This document shows, piece by piece, positions 37,091 through 47,372 of a DNA stretch of 64,000 nucleotides. The notes below the pieces were generated by a model. That model made no database searches. It saw only the letters and a list, made by a program, of their open reading frames with translations, and was not told the DNA's origin. How positions within the stretch are numbered: position 1 is the stretch's first letter; every line of letters starts with the position of its first letter. A program made the position numbers and the translations under genes. Location of the stretch: positions 62,001-126,000 of the forward strand of contig JAEWHP010000025.1 in assembly GCA_023387735.1 (NCBI GenBank), given 5' to 3'. This DNA is from Pseudomonadota bacterium. GTDB taxonomy: Bacteria > Pseudomonadota > Alphaproteobacteria > Rhizobiales > Xanthobacteraceae.

Positions 37091-39301
37091 ATGGACCACG
37101 CTACCCGCACCAGCACCCCTTCGGCATCGTCGACGCGCGTCGTCGACGTGCTGGTGCCGGTCGCGCTCAATCAGGCCTATTCCTACCGCGTGCCGCGCGG
37201 CATGGAGCTGAAGCCCGGCGACGTCGTCTGCGTGCCGCTCGGGCCGCGCGAGGTGGTGGCGGTGGTGTGGGCCGAAAACGCCCGGCCCGATCCGCGCCTG
37301 CACAACCGCCTGAAGGACGTCGGCGAAAAGCTCGACGTACCGCCGCTGAAGGAGGAACTGCGCCGCCTCGTCGACTGGGTCTCCAATTACACCCTGTCCG
37401 CACGCGGCATGGTTTTGCGCATGTGCCTGCGGATGGGTGAAAATCTCGGGCCCGAACGCATGCGGCTCGGCGTGCGGCTGGTCGGCGAACCGCCCCGGCG
37501 TTTGACGCCAGCGCGGCGGCGGCTGATCGAAATGCTGTCGGACGGCCTGCTGCACGGCAAATCCGAGGCGGCGCGCGAGGCCGGCGTCAGCGCCGGCGTG
37601 ATCGACGGCCTGGTCGACGAGGGAACGCTTGCCGTCGAGGCGATGCCGCCGCCGCTGCCGCCGCCGGCGCCCGATCCGCAATTCGACCAGCCGGAGTTTT
37701 CGCCGCAGCAGCGCACGGCAGTGGACGCCATGCGCGCGCTGGCCGCCAACGGCACGTTCCACGTCGCATTGCTCGACGGCGTTACCGGCTCGGGCAAGAC
37801 GGAAGTGTATTTCGAGGCGGTGGCCGAAATCGTCCGGCGCGGCAAGCAGACGCTGATCCTGATGCCGGAGATCGCGCTGACCGGACAGTTCCTCGATCGC
37901 TTCGCGCTGCGCTTCGGCGTGCGGCCGCTCGAATGGCACTCCGAACTGACGCCACGCACGCGGCAGCGCAATTGGGCCGCGATATCAGCCGGCGAAGCCC
38001 CGGTCGTGGTCGGCGCGCGCTCGGCGCTGTTCCTGCCCTATGCAGATTTGGGCCTGATCATCGTCGATGAAGAGCACGACCAGGCCTACAAGCAGGACGA
38101 AGGCGCGCATTACCACGCCCGCGACATGGCGGTGGTGCGCGCGCATATCGCCAAGATTCCGATCGTGCTGGCGTCAGCGACGCCGTCGGTCGAGAGCGAG
38201 GTCAATGCGCGCAAGGGCCGCTACCAGCGCGTCGCGCTGCCGTCGCGCTTCGGCGGCCAGCACATGCCGCATATCGAGGCGATCGACCTGCGCCGAGCCC
38301 CGCCGCCGCGCGGCCGCTTCGTCTCGCCGCCGCTGGCCGAACAAATTCGGTTCGCGATCGAGAAGCGCGAACAGGCGCTGCTGTTTCTCAACCGCCGCGG
38401 CTACGCGCCGCTGACATTGTGCCGGGCCTGCGGCCATCGCTTCGCCTGCACCATCTGCGACGCCTGGCTGGTCGATCATCGCTTTCGCCAGCGGCTGGTC
38501 TGTCACCATTGCGGCTTCTCGATGCCGCGTCCGAACATCTGCCCGCATTGCCAGGCGGAAGAATCACTGGTCGCGGTCGGCCCCGGCGTCGAGCGGCTGC
38601 AGGAGGAGGCGGCCTCGCTGTTTCCGAACGCGCGCACCATGGTGCTGTCGAGCGACCTGATCACCTCGATCGAGACCATGCGCAGCGAGCTGAACGAAAT
38701 CGCGGAGGGGCGCGTCGACATCATCATCGGCACGCAACTGGTGGCGAAGGGACATAATTTCCCCCGGCTCAATCTGGTCGGCGTCGTCGATGCAGATCTC
38801 GGCCTCGGCAACGGCGATCCGCGCGCGGCCGAGCGGACGTTTCAGCTGCTGAACCAGGTGATCGGCCGTGCGGGCCGCGAGCAGGGGCGCGGTGTTGGCT
38901 ATCTGCAGACCCACCAGCCCGAACATCCCGTGATGAAGGCACTCGTGGCAAGCGACCGCGAGGCGTTCTATGCCAGCGAGATCGAGGCGCGCGAACGGTC
39001 CGGCTATCCGCCGTTCGGCCGGCTGGCGAGCCTGATCATCTCCGCAGGCGACCGGCCGACCGCCGAAGGTTTTGCGCGCAAGCTTGCCGCGATCGCGCCG
39101 ATCGACGAACGCATACAGGTGCTCGGCCCCGCCGAGGCGCCGCTCGCGGTCATCAAGGGCCGCTATCGATTCCGCCTGCTGGTGAAATCGCTGCGCAATG
39201 TCGACCTGTCGCAGTATCTGCGCGAGTGGCTCGACGCGGGGCCAAAGACCAAGGGCAATCTCAAGCTCGAGGTCGACGTCGATCCGCAGAGTTTTTTGTG
39301 A
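37091..39301 (+). CDS. priA: Primosomal replication protein N' (PriA helicase)
   Basis: Replication-restart DEAH helicase, 736 aa. The order is an N-terminal 3'-DNA-binding domain (VLVPVALNQAYSYRVP), helicase lobe 1 with Walker A GVTGSGKT at 230-237 and the DEEHDQAYKQD box, then the zinc region with eight cysteines at about 444-488 (CRACGHRFACTIC, CHHCG, CPHC), and lobe 2 with GTQLVAKGHNFP and the QVIGRAGR motif. Complete and typical. A terminator shared with the convergent RlpA gene follows. Confidence 0.97.
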   Translation: MDHATRTSTPSASSTRVVDVLVPVALNQAYSYRVPRGMELKPGDVVCVPLGPREVVAVVWAENARPDPRLHNRLKDVGEKLDVPPLKEELRRLVDWVSNYTLSARGMVLRMCLRMGENLGPERMRLGVRLVGEPPRRLTPARRRLIEMLSDGLLHGKSEAAREAGVSAGVIDGLVDEGTLAVEAMPPPLPPPAPDPQFDQPEFSPQQRTAVDAMRALAANGTFHVALLDGVTGSGKTEVYFEAVAEIVRRGKQTLILMPEIALTGQFLDRFALRFGVRPLEWHSELTPRTRQRNWAAISAGEAPVVVGARSALFLPYADLGLIIVDEEHDQAYKQDEGAHYHARDMAVVRAHIAKIPIVLASATPSVESEVNARKGRYQRVALPSRFGGQHMPHIEAIDLRRAPPPRGRFVSPPLAEQIRFAIEKREQALLFLNRRGYAPLTLCRACGHRFACTICDAWLVDHRFRQRLVCHHCGFSMPRPNICPHCQAEESLVAVGPGVERLQEEAASLFPNARTMVLSSDLITSIETMRSELNEIAEGRVDIIIGTQLVAKGHNFPRLNLVGVVDADLGLGNGDPRAAERTFQLLNQVIGRAGREQGRGVGYLQTHQPEHPVMKALVASDREAFYASEIEARERSGYPPFGRLASLIISAGDRPTAEGFARKLAAIAPIDERIQVLGPAEAPLAVIKGRYRFRLLVKSLRNVDLSQYLREWLDAGPKTKGNLKLEVDVDPQSFL

Positions 39302-39313
39302 GCGAAACAAAAT

Positions 39314-39345
39314 AGGCCTGCCGTCATTTGCGACGGCAGGCCTTG
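39314..39345. terminator. Bidirectional terminator between priA and rlpA-like gene
   Basis: AGGCCTGCCGTC and GACGGCAGGCCT form a perfect 12-bp stem around ATTTGC. On the minus strand the stem is followed by ATTTTGTTT, so it terminates the RlpA-like gene best; on the plus strand only TTG follows. Confidence 0.85.
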
Positions 39346-39382
39346 TCGGTGCGGATGTTCCGCGACCGTGACGCAATGCGAC

Positions 39383-39859
39383 TTAGGAAACCACCTCGGC
39401 GGTGACGTGGCCGACGCCGGCGCCGGTCAGGCCGATGGCGCGGGCAGCGCCCTTGGAGAGGTCGAGTACGCGTCCCCGGATGAAGGGGCCACGGTCATTG
39501 ATGGTGACGACGACGCTCTGGCCGCGATGGGTCACCCGGAGCTTGGTGCCGAACGGCAGCGAGCGATGGGCTGCGGTCATGGCGTTCTGGTTGAAGCGCT
39601 GCCCGGACGCGGTCTTGCTGCCGGATTCATTGCCGTAATACGAGGCCTTTCCGGCGAAGCTGCGTCCGGAGCCGCCGATCGAGGCATTGGCATCGAGCCA
39701 GTTGCTCGTGGCCTGATGCTTGGCGTGCTGGCGATGGTGCCTGGATTTGGCCGAAGCCTCGGAGATGCTGCCCCCGACCAGGAGAGTTGCGGCGATCAAG
39801 GCGAAAGCCGTGCGCGACCGGATTGCACGTCCCGGTACTGCATTGTTCTCATTGAGCAT
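39383..39859 (-). CDS. RlpA-like septal/rare lipoprotein-type protein (DPBB domain)
   Basis: Exported protein of 158 aa with a signal peptide (about 10-37, FALIAATLLVGG) and a double-psi beta-barrel domain from about residue 68 (GKASYYGNESGSKTASGQRF to GPFIRGRVLDLSKGAA), the RlpA core. RlpA proteins bind or cleave denuded glycan strands at division sites. No SPOR domain and no lipobox Cys are visible, so it may be a soluble periplasmic form. The frame is open 31 codons upstream; ATG 39859 fits the signal peptide. Confidence 0.86.
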   Translation of the reverse strand: MLNENNAVPGRAIRSRTAFALIAATLLVGGSISEASAKSRHHRQHAKHQATSNWLDANASIGGSGRSFAGKASYYGNESGSKTASGQRFNQNAMTAAHRSLPFGTKLRVTHRGQSVVVTINDRGPFIRGRVLDLSKGAARAIGLTGAGVGHVTAEVVS

Positions 39860-40364
39860 AAACCAGTCCCTCAGACAGTATTGCCACATTTGTGACAAGT
39901 GGAACCCCCGTCCCAGTTTCAGTCGGTGCCGTTTGGTGGCGCAATGAGGCACGAATTGGGCAGTAATTCTGAATTGTCTCGGGCTGACATATCTTGTTAC
40001 CGGAACTGCTAATCGGTCGATGTTCCGTAATCTTCAGCATTAATAAATTTTTAACCTCTTCAATACTTTGTTTTACTTTTGAATGAAGTCATCGCCGTGC
40101 GACCGAAGTTGTGGCCAAGTAATGGTCGAATGAAGTGCGCGCCGCAGCGGATTGTTCCGCTCATGGCCGCCATGCAAATGCAGGCGGAACGGATTCCACC
40201 GAGATGAAGCGAGGTGCGGGCACTGGTCTCGGTGCCAGCAATGCGGAGTGCCCGAATCACTTTCAAAAACGTCGGGCGGCGAGCGCGGAAGATTTTGGCG
40301 CGACCGAGAGATTCTCGTGCGACATGGCACCGCCCGCGGGCGCCGTCATGTTGCACCTGCGCGC

Positions 40365-40379
40365 TTGCTATGATAGCAA
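40365..40379 (+). promoter_or_regulatory. Palindrome upstream of atp operon
   Basis: TTGCTA-TGA-TAGCAA, a perfect 6-3-6 inverted repeat that also contains a -10-like TATGAT. It lies about 150 bases before the atpH start. Operator or promoter role is inferred. Confidence 0.35.
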
Positions 40380-40464
40380 AGCCGCGATTTTAACGGTCCC
40401 GGTACCTCGCGTGCCGGTCGAAAATCGAAGTCCCGCTTGAATTCCAAGGGCTTGGATCGCTAGG

Positions 40465-40490
40465 CGCCGCTACCCGTGGCGACGGTTTTT
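40465..40490 (+). terminator. Terminator-like hairpin in the atpH leader
   Basis: CGCCGC-TACCC-GTGGCG, a 6-bp stem with one G-U pair, is followed four bases later by TTTTT. It ends 36 bases before the atpH start, where it could act as an attenuator or stabilise the 5' end. Confidence 0.4.
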
Positions 40491-40525
40491 CCCTTGCGAG
40501 TTTGACAGCTGAAAAGAGCGTCTCT

Positions 40526-41085
40526 GTGGCTGCTGAAGATCCGTCCGTTTCGGGAGTGTCAGGCCGTTATGCTACGGCCTTGTTCGAACTGGCGCGCGAG
40601 GAGAAATCCGTCGACGCCGTCAAAGCCGACCTCGACAAATTCGAGGCCATGCTGAACGAAAGCGCCGATCTCAAGCGCCTCGTTCGCAGCCCGGTTTTCT
40701 CGGCGGAAGTGCAGGCAACGGCGCTCAACGCCGTGCTCGACAAGGCCGGGATTACCGGTACCTCCGCCAAATTCCTCAAAGTGCTGACTGCCAATCGCCG
40801 GCTGTTCGCCGTCGCCGATGTGATCCGTGCCTTCCGCACGCTGGTGGCGAAGTTCAAGGGCGAGGTGACCGCCGACGTCACCGTGGCCGAACAGCTCAGT
40901 GAAAAGAATCTCGACGCGCTGAAGACCGCACTGAAGTCAGTGACGGGCAAGGACGTCGCGCTCAACGTGAATGTCGATCCCTCCATCATCGGTGGCCTTG
41001 TGGTCAAGCTCGGCAGCCGCATGGTGGATAGTTCGCTTCGCACCAAACTCAATTCGATCAAGCACGCGATGAAAGAGGCAGGCTG

Positions 41086-41086
<1 letters not shown>
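40526..41086 (+). CDS. atpH: ATP synthase F1 delta subunit
   Basis: Stator subunit linking F1 to the b subunits of F0. The 186-aa protein from GTG 40526 reads (M)AAEDPSVSGVSGRYATALFE, with the family ending PSIIGGLVVKLGSRMVDSSL. A TTG at 40502 would add eight residues; GTG is chosen because the conserved N-terminus begins there and AAGAG lies upstream. First gene of atpHAGDC; its TGA shares its last base with the atpA ATG. F0 genes are not in the window. Confidence 0.94.
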
Positions 41087-42615
<1,529 letters not shown>

Positions 42616-42629
42616 TGATTTGCCGTCGT

Positions 42630-42650
42630 GGCCCGGCTCCTCGCCGGGCC
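42630..42650. repeat. Intra-operon hairpin between atpA and atpG
   Basis: GGCCCGGC-TCCTC-GCCGGGCC, a perfect 8-bp stem, 15 bases after the atpA stop. It resembles a single arm of the REP-like repeats found elsewhere in the window. It could affect the ratio of alpha to gamma message. Confidence 0.55.
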
Positions 42651-42710
42651 CGCCGAAAGAGTGGCTTGCGGTCGGGGTCTTAGCGACCAGATCGCCGGGG
42701 TGAACTGAGA

Positions 42711-43586
42711 ATGGCGTCACTTAAAGACATGCGCGTCCGCATCGCCTCTACGAAGGCGACGCAAAAGATCACCAAGGCTATGCAGATGGTCGCGGCGTCC
42801 AGGTTGCGGCGCGCCCAGAATGCGGCTGAGGCGGCGCGGCCCTATGCCGACAAGATGAGCGCGGTGATCTCCAACATCGCCAGCGCTGCTGCAGGTTCGC
42901 CCGGCGCGCCGGCGTTGCTCGCCGGCACCGGCAGGGACCAGGTGCACCTGCTGCTGGTCTGCACCGGCGAGCGCGGCCTTTCCGGCGCCTTCAACTCCTC
43001 CATCGTCCGCCTCGCGCGCGAACGTGCGCAGGCGCTGATCGGGCAGGGCAAGGAAGTGAAATTCTTCTGCGTCGGCCGCAAGGGCTATGAGCAGCTCCGC
43101 CGCCTGTTTGACAAGCAGATCATCGAGCATCTCGATCTGCGCAGCGTTCGTCAACTCGGCTTCGTCAACGCCGAGGACATCGCCAAGAAGGTGCTGGCCC
43201 GTTTCGATAACGGCGAGTTCGACGTCTGCACGTTGTTTTACGCGCAGTTCAAGTCGGTGATTGCCCAGGTCCCGACGGCGCAGCAGATCATTCCGCTCAT
43301 CGTGGAAGAAAAGGCGGCGAATGCGCCGTCGACGTCCTACGAATTCGAGCCGGAGGAGGACGAACTCCTCTCCGGCCTCTTGCCGCGGAACATCGCGGTC
43401 CAGATATTCCGCGCGCTGCTGGAAAACAATGCGTCGTTCTATGGCGCCCAGATGAGCTCGATGGACAACGCCACCCGCAACGCGGGTGAAATGATTCGCA
43501 AGCAAACCCAGATCTACAACCGAACCCGTCAAGCCCAGATCACCAAGGAGCTGATCGAGATCATCTCCGGCGCCGAGGCGGTCTGA
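42711..43586 (+). CDS. atpG: ATP synthase F1 gamma subunit
   Basis: Central rotor shaft of F1 (291 aa). The N-terminal helix MASLKDMRVRIASTKATQKI and the C-terminal helix ASSMDNATRNA-type segment (QMSSMDNATRNAGEMI) form the coiled coil inside the alpha-beta hexamer. Complete and typical. It is followed by atpD after 54 bases, with GGAG just upstream of the atpD start. Confidence 0.97.
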   Translation: MASLKDMRVRIASTKATQKITKAMQMVAASRLRRAQNAAEAARPYADKMSAVISNIASAAAGSPGAPALLAGTGRDQVHLLLVCTGERGLSGAFNSSIVRLARERAQALIGQGKEVKFFCVGRKGYEQLRRLFDKQIIEHLDLRSVRQLGFVNAEDIAKKVLARFDNGEFDVCTLFYAQFKSVIAQVPTAQQIIPLIVEEKAANAPSTSYEFEPEEDELLSGLLPRNIAVQIFRALLENNASFYGAQMSSMDNATRNAGEMIRKQTQIYNRTRQAQITKELIEIISGAEAV

Positions 43587-43640
43587 CGCACGAACCAAAC
43601 GACGGTCGTTCAAGTACAGAATTTCGAAGGAGAGCTAATC

Positions 43641-45083
<1,443 letters not shown>

Positions 45084-45086
45084 GCG

Positions 45087-45170
45087 GCGAATGGCGAATA
45101 GGGAGTAGCGAACAAGCAAGCGCTACTTCCTGCACCATTCGCCACTCGCCTTTCGCAATTCGCCATTCGC
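45087..45170. repeat. 13-bp inverted repeat between atpD and atpC
   Basis: GCGAATGGCGAAT at 45087-45099 and its exact complement ATTCGCCATTCGC at 45158-45170 bracket a segment with further GCGAAT/CGCCATTCG-like units and AGTAGCG..CGCTACT. The whole spacer of 96 bases can fold into one long hairpin. It occupies the entire atpD-atpC gap up to ten bases before the atpC ATG. Confidence 0.7.
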
Positions 45171-45179
45171 AGGTTCTCC

Positions 45180-45587
45180 ATGGCCACCTTCCAATTCGAT
45201 CTGGTTTCGCCCGAAAAGCTCGCCTTCTCCGGCGAGGTCGATCAGGTTGACATTCCCGGCGTGGAAGGCGATTTCGGCGTGCTCGCCGGACATGCGCCGG
45301 TCGTCGCCGCGATTCGTCCTGGCATTCTGACCATCATCGCCGGTGGCGAGCGTCAAAAGGTCATCGTGCTTGGTGGTATTGCCGAAATGTCGGAGAGCGG
45401 TCTCACCGTGCTCGCCGACGTCGCTACCTCGGTCGAGGATCTCGACCGCGCCCAGTTCGCTGGCACGATTGCCGATATGGAAGCGAAACTGAGCGAAAAG
45501 GTCGGCGTCGAACTCGATCGCGAGATCGCGCGGCTCGATCACTTCAAGAGCATCCAGCACGAACTCAACGCCACGGCCATGCACTAA
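45180..45587 (+). CDS. atpC: ATP synthase F1 epsilon subunit
   Basis: Rotor subunit that couples gamma to the c-ring and can inhibit ATPase activity (135 aa). It has the N-terminal beta-sandwich (FDLVSPEKLAFSGEVDQVDIPG, GDFGVLAGHAP) and a C-terminal helical part. Last gene of the operon; a strong terminator follows. The start codon lies just beyond a foldable spacer, which may limit translation. Confidence 0.96.
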   Translation: MATFQFDLVSPEKLAFSGEVDQVDIPGVEGDFGVLAGHAPVVAAIRPGILTIIAGGERQKVIVLGGIAEMSESGLTVLADVATSVEDLDRAQFAGTIADMEAKLSEKVGVELDREIARLDHFKSIQHELNATAMH

Positions 45588-45633
45588 GCCCCGGGGCGCT
45601 GCTCCGGGGCACACTGAAAGCCCCTGTTAACGC

Positions 45634-45670
45634 CAGCGCTCGTCACCTCGTGACGGGCGCTGAGCTTTTT
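45634..45670 (+). terminator. Rho-independent terminator of the atp operon
   Basis: CAGCGCTCGTCAC and GTGACGGGCGCTG form a 13-bp stem with one G-U pair around CTC, followed by AGC and TTTTT. It lies 46 bases after the atpC stop. Confidence 0.92.
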
Positions 45671-45752
45671 GCGGCAGTAGTCTCGTTCGCGATGCCGCTC
45701 CGGGTGCCAGCCCGGACCGGGATGGTTGCGTCGGGGAACAGCAATTGCCAGG

Positions 45753-46022
45753 TTATTGCGATTGGCCCGTTTTCGGTCGGACCGACGTAGCCGGCGAGTT
45801 GCGCGCGCCTGAATTCGAGCCATCTGGTTCTCCGGTATCCGCGGAACTCCAGATCTCCTTGGACCAGCGGCCGATCGCCAGCAGCATGAACAGGTTCCGA
45901 TAGGCCTGATAGCGGGCAGCGGGACGAGTTCTCTCGCGCCCGCTCATGATCGGCTTGCCATTCTGGTCCTGCAGGCGCCACTCCCAACTCCGGCGGCGCT
46001 TGGTTACGATCACTTCCATCAT
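45753..46022 (-). CDS. Small hypothetical protein
   Basis: Predicted 89-aa basic protein starting MMEVIVTKRRRSWEWRLQDQ and continuing with an Arg/Tyr-rich segment (RPAARYQAYRNLFMLL). The first ~60 residues look protein-like; the last ~28 (Ser/Gly/Asn-rich) may be read-through. Two ATGs are adjacent (46022, 46019) and no clear ribosome-binding site is seen. I recognise no family or function. It lies alone between the atp terminator and the Nudix genes. Confidence 0.45.
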   Translation of the reverse strand: MMEVIVTKRRRSWEWRLQDQNGKPIMSGRERTRPAARYQAYRNLFMLLAIGRWSKEIWSSADTGEPDGSNSGARNSPATSVRPKTGQSQ

Positions 46023-46119
46023 GTGAGGCACAACTTCGTGCAGTCCAGATTATTTCAATAAGGTTTCCGTTAGTCTGTCTGCGATCAATGGAAAAGGTTC
46101 GTTAGCACCGCCGGAGGTA

Positions 46120-46172
46120 TCCGGTGCTTGACGCGTTCTCCTGACGCGAACCTGGTTTCCACTACGCTCCAA
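46120..46172. repeat. Degenerate RPE-like repeat
   Basis: TTGACGCGTTCTCCTGACGCGAACCTGGTTTCCACTACGCTC corresponds, with losses, to the GGACGCGTTTTCTTTACGCGAACCGGTATCCACTTCGCTC unit at 47320-47365. It ends at the stop of the second Nudix gene. Confidence 0.55.
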
Positions 46173-46673
46173 TTATCGGGCGTACGCCGCAAACGTCCGC
46201 CCCACGGTTCGGTACACCTCCCGCCGAAAGGGCACCACGAGGTCGGCGACCCGGTCGAGCCGCTCCCAGCGCCATGAATCGAACTCGGCCGGTTGGCCGT
46301 TGCGCGGCGTCAGCGGGTCGATCTCGTCGTCCCGGCCGGTAAAGCGCAGCGCGAACCATTTCTGCCGCTGGCCACGAAATTTCGCGAGCCGATGGTCAGG
46401 CGGGCCGTCATAGGGTGGAAATTCGTAGGTCATCCAGTCGGTTTCACCGAGATGTTCGGCGCTTACCGTCCCGGTTTCTTCCCAGAGTTCGCGCATCACG
46501 GCATCGCGCGGGTTCTCATCGGCGTCGATGCCGCCTTGCGGCATCTGCCATTCGAGACCGGGGAGAATGATTTCCGGCCCGTCGTCGCGGAAGCGGCGGC
46601 CGATCAGCACCTGACCGGAGCTGTTGAACAGCGCGATCCCGACATTAGGACGATAGGGCTTCTCATCGACCAT
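46173..46673 (-). CDS. Nudix RNA pyrophosphohydrolase, RppH-like (second copy)
   Basis: Nudix hydrolase of 166 aa of the RppH type, which removes pyrophosphate from 5'-triphosphate RNA ends to start decay. The Nudix box at about 48-70 is complete: GGIDADE..REL.EETG. RPNVGIALFN, WQMPQGGID, FRGQRQKWFALRF and the closing FDSWRW are RppH features. It lies 15 bases downstream of a paralogue, so this is a tandem duplication. One may be the true RppH and the other may have diverged; sequence alone does not decide. Confidence 0.85.
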   Translation of the reverse strand: MVDEKPYRPNVGIALFNSSGQVLIGRRFRDDGPEIILPGLEWQMPQGGIDADENPRDAVMRELWEETGTVSAEHLGETDWMTYEFPPYDGPPDHRLAKFRGQRQKWFALRFTGRDDEIDPLTPRNGQPAEFDSWRWERLDRVADLVVPFRREVYRTVGRTFAAYAR

Positions 46674-46688
46674 GATGCAGCGCTCAGA

Positions 46689-47192
46689 CTAGGCACCCGC
46701 GAGGCTGGAGAATTCCTTCACCACGCGTTCGTAGACCGGCCGCTTGAACGGAACGATCAGGTTCGGGAGGTTCTTCATCGGTTCCCAGCGCCAGCTGATG
46801 AACTCGGCCTTGTGGCCGCCGCCCGGGCTCGCGACGTTGATTTCGGCATCCTTGCCGGTGAAGCGCACGGCGTACCATTTCTGCCGCTGCCCGCGATAAC
46901 GGCCCTTCCAGGTGCGGCCCGCCACGGTGCGCGGAATGTCGTAGATCAGCCAGTCCGGGACCTCGCCGAGCTTCTCCACCGAGCGGACGCTGGTTTCCTC
47001 GTAGAGCTCACGCTTGGCTGCTTCCCAGGTATCCTCGCCGGGGTCGACGCCGCCTTGCGGCATCTGCCAGACGTGGGTTTCATCGACATGCTCGATGCCG
47101 CCGGCGCGGCGGCCGATGAAGACCAGCCCCGCTGCGTTGATCAGCATCATGCCGACGCAGGTGCGGTAAGGCAGGTCTTCGTAGCGCGCCAT
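46689..47192 (-). CDS. rppH: RNA pyrophosphohydrolase RppH
   Basis: Nudix hydrolase of 167 aa with the Nudix box at about 48-70, GGVDPGE..RELYEETS, in which the final Gly of the consensus is Ser. VGMMLINAAGLVFIGRR, WQMPQGGVD, YRGQRQKWYAVRFTG and FISWRW match alphaproteobacterial RppH/NudH. It is upstream of the second copy with a 15-base gap, so both are likely on one message. Confidence 0.88.
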   Translation of the reverse strand: MARYEDLPYRTCVGMMLINAAGLVFIGRRAGGIEHVDETHVWQMPQGGVDPGEDTWEAAKRELYEETSVRSVEKLGEVPDWLIYDIPRTVAGRTWKGRYRGQRQKWYAVRFTGKDAEINVASPGGGHKAEFISWRWEPMKNLPNLIVPFKRPVYERVVKEFSSLAGA

Positions 47193-47272
47193 TCCGTCAG
47201 GGCTCCTTCTGCTACAATCGATCGGGCGGGCGCGGTCCGGAAGTCCGGATTGGCGCCATCAGGTTGATCTCC

Positions 47273-47372
47273 AGAGCCTTACCGGTTTCGATTGAATCAG
47301 AACCGGGATCTGGTCTTTTGCTTGGACGCGTTTTCTTTACGCGAACCGGTATCCACTTCGCTCAAAAACGCT
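47273..47372. repeat. RPE-like mosaic palindromic repeat
   Basis: Two palindromic blocks: ACCGGTTTCGATTGAATCAG with AACCGG, and GGACGCGTTTTCTTTACGCG followed by AACCGGTATCCACTTCGCTC. The layout is that of the intergenic mosaic repeats common in Bradyrhizobium. It runs up to the stop codon of the deacetylase gene and fills most of the gap to rppH. Confidence 0.65.

Larger units (their letters stand above)
39860..40525. other. 666-base gap upstream of the atp operon
   Basis: No convincing gene. It holds an AT-rich stretch near 40035-40085 (AATAAATTTTTAACC and TTTGTTTTACTTTTG), a perfect palindrome TTGCTA-TGA-TAGCAA at 40365-40379, and a terminator-like hairpin at 40465-40490 just before atpH. 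Open frames such as 40135-40440 lack a ribosome-binding site and homology I recognise. Probably it carries the promoters of both the RlpA-like gene and atpHAGDC. Confidence 0.5.

Noticed and set aside
40135..40440. Possible 101-residue gene upstream of the atp operon
   Set aside because: No ribosome-binding site, odd composition, no family likeness.
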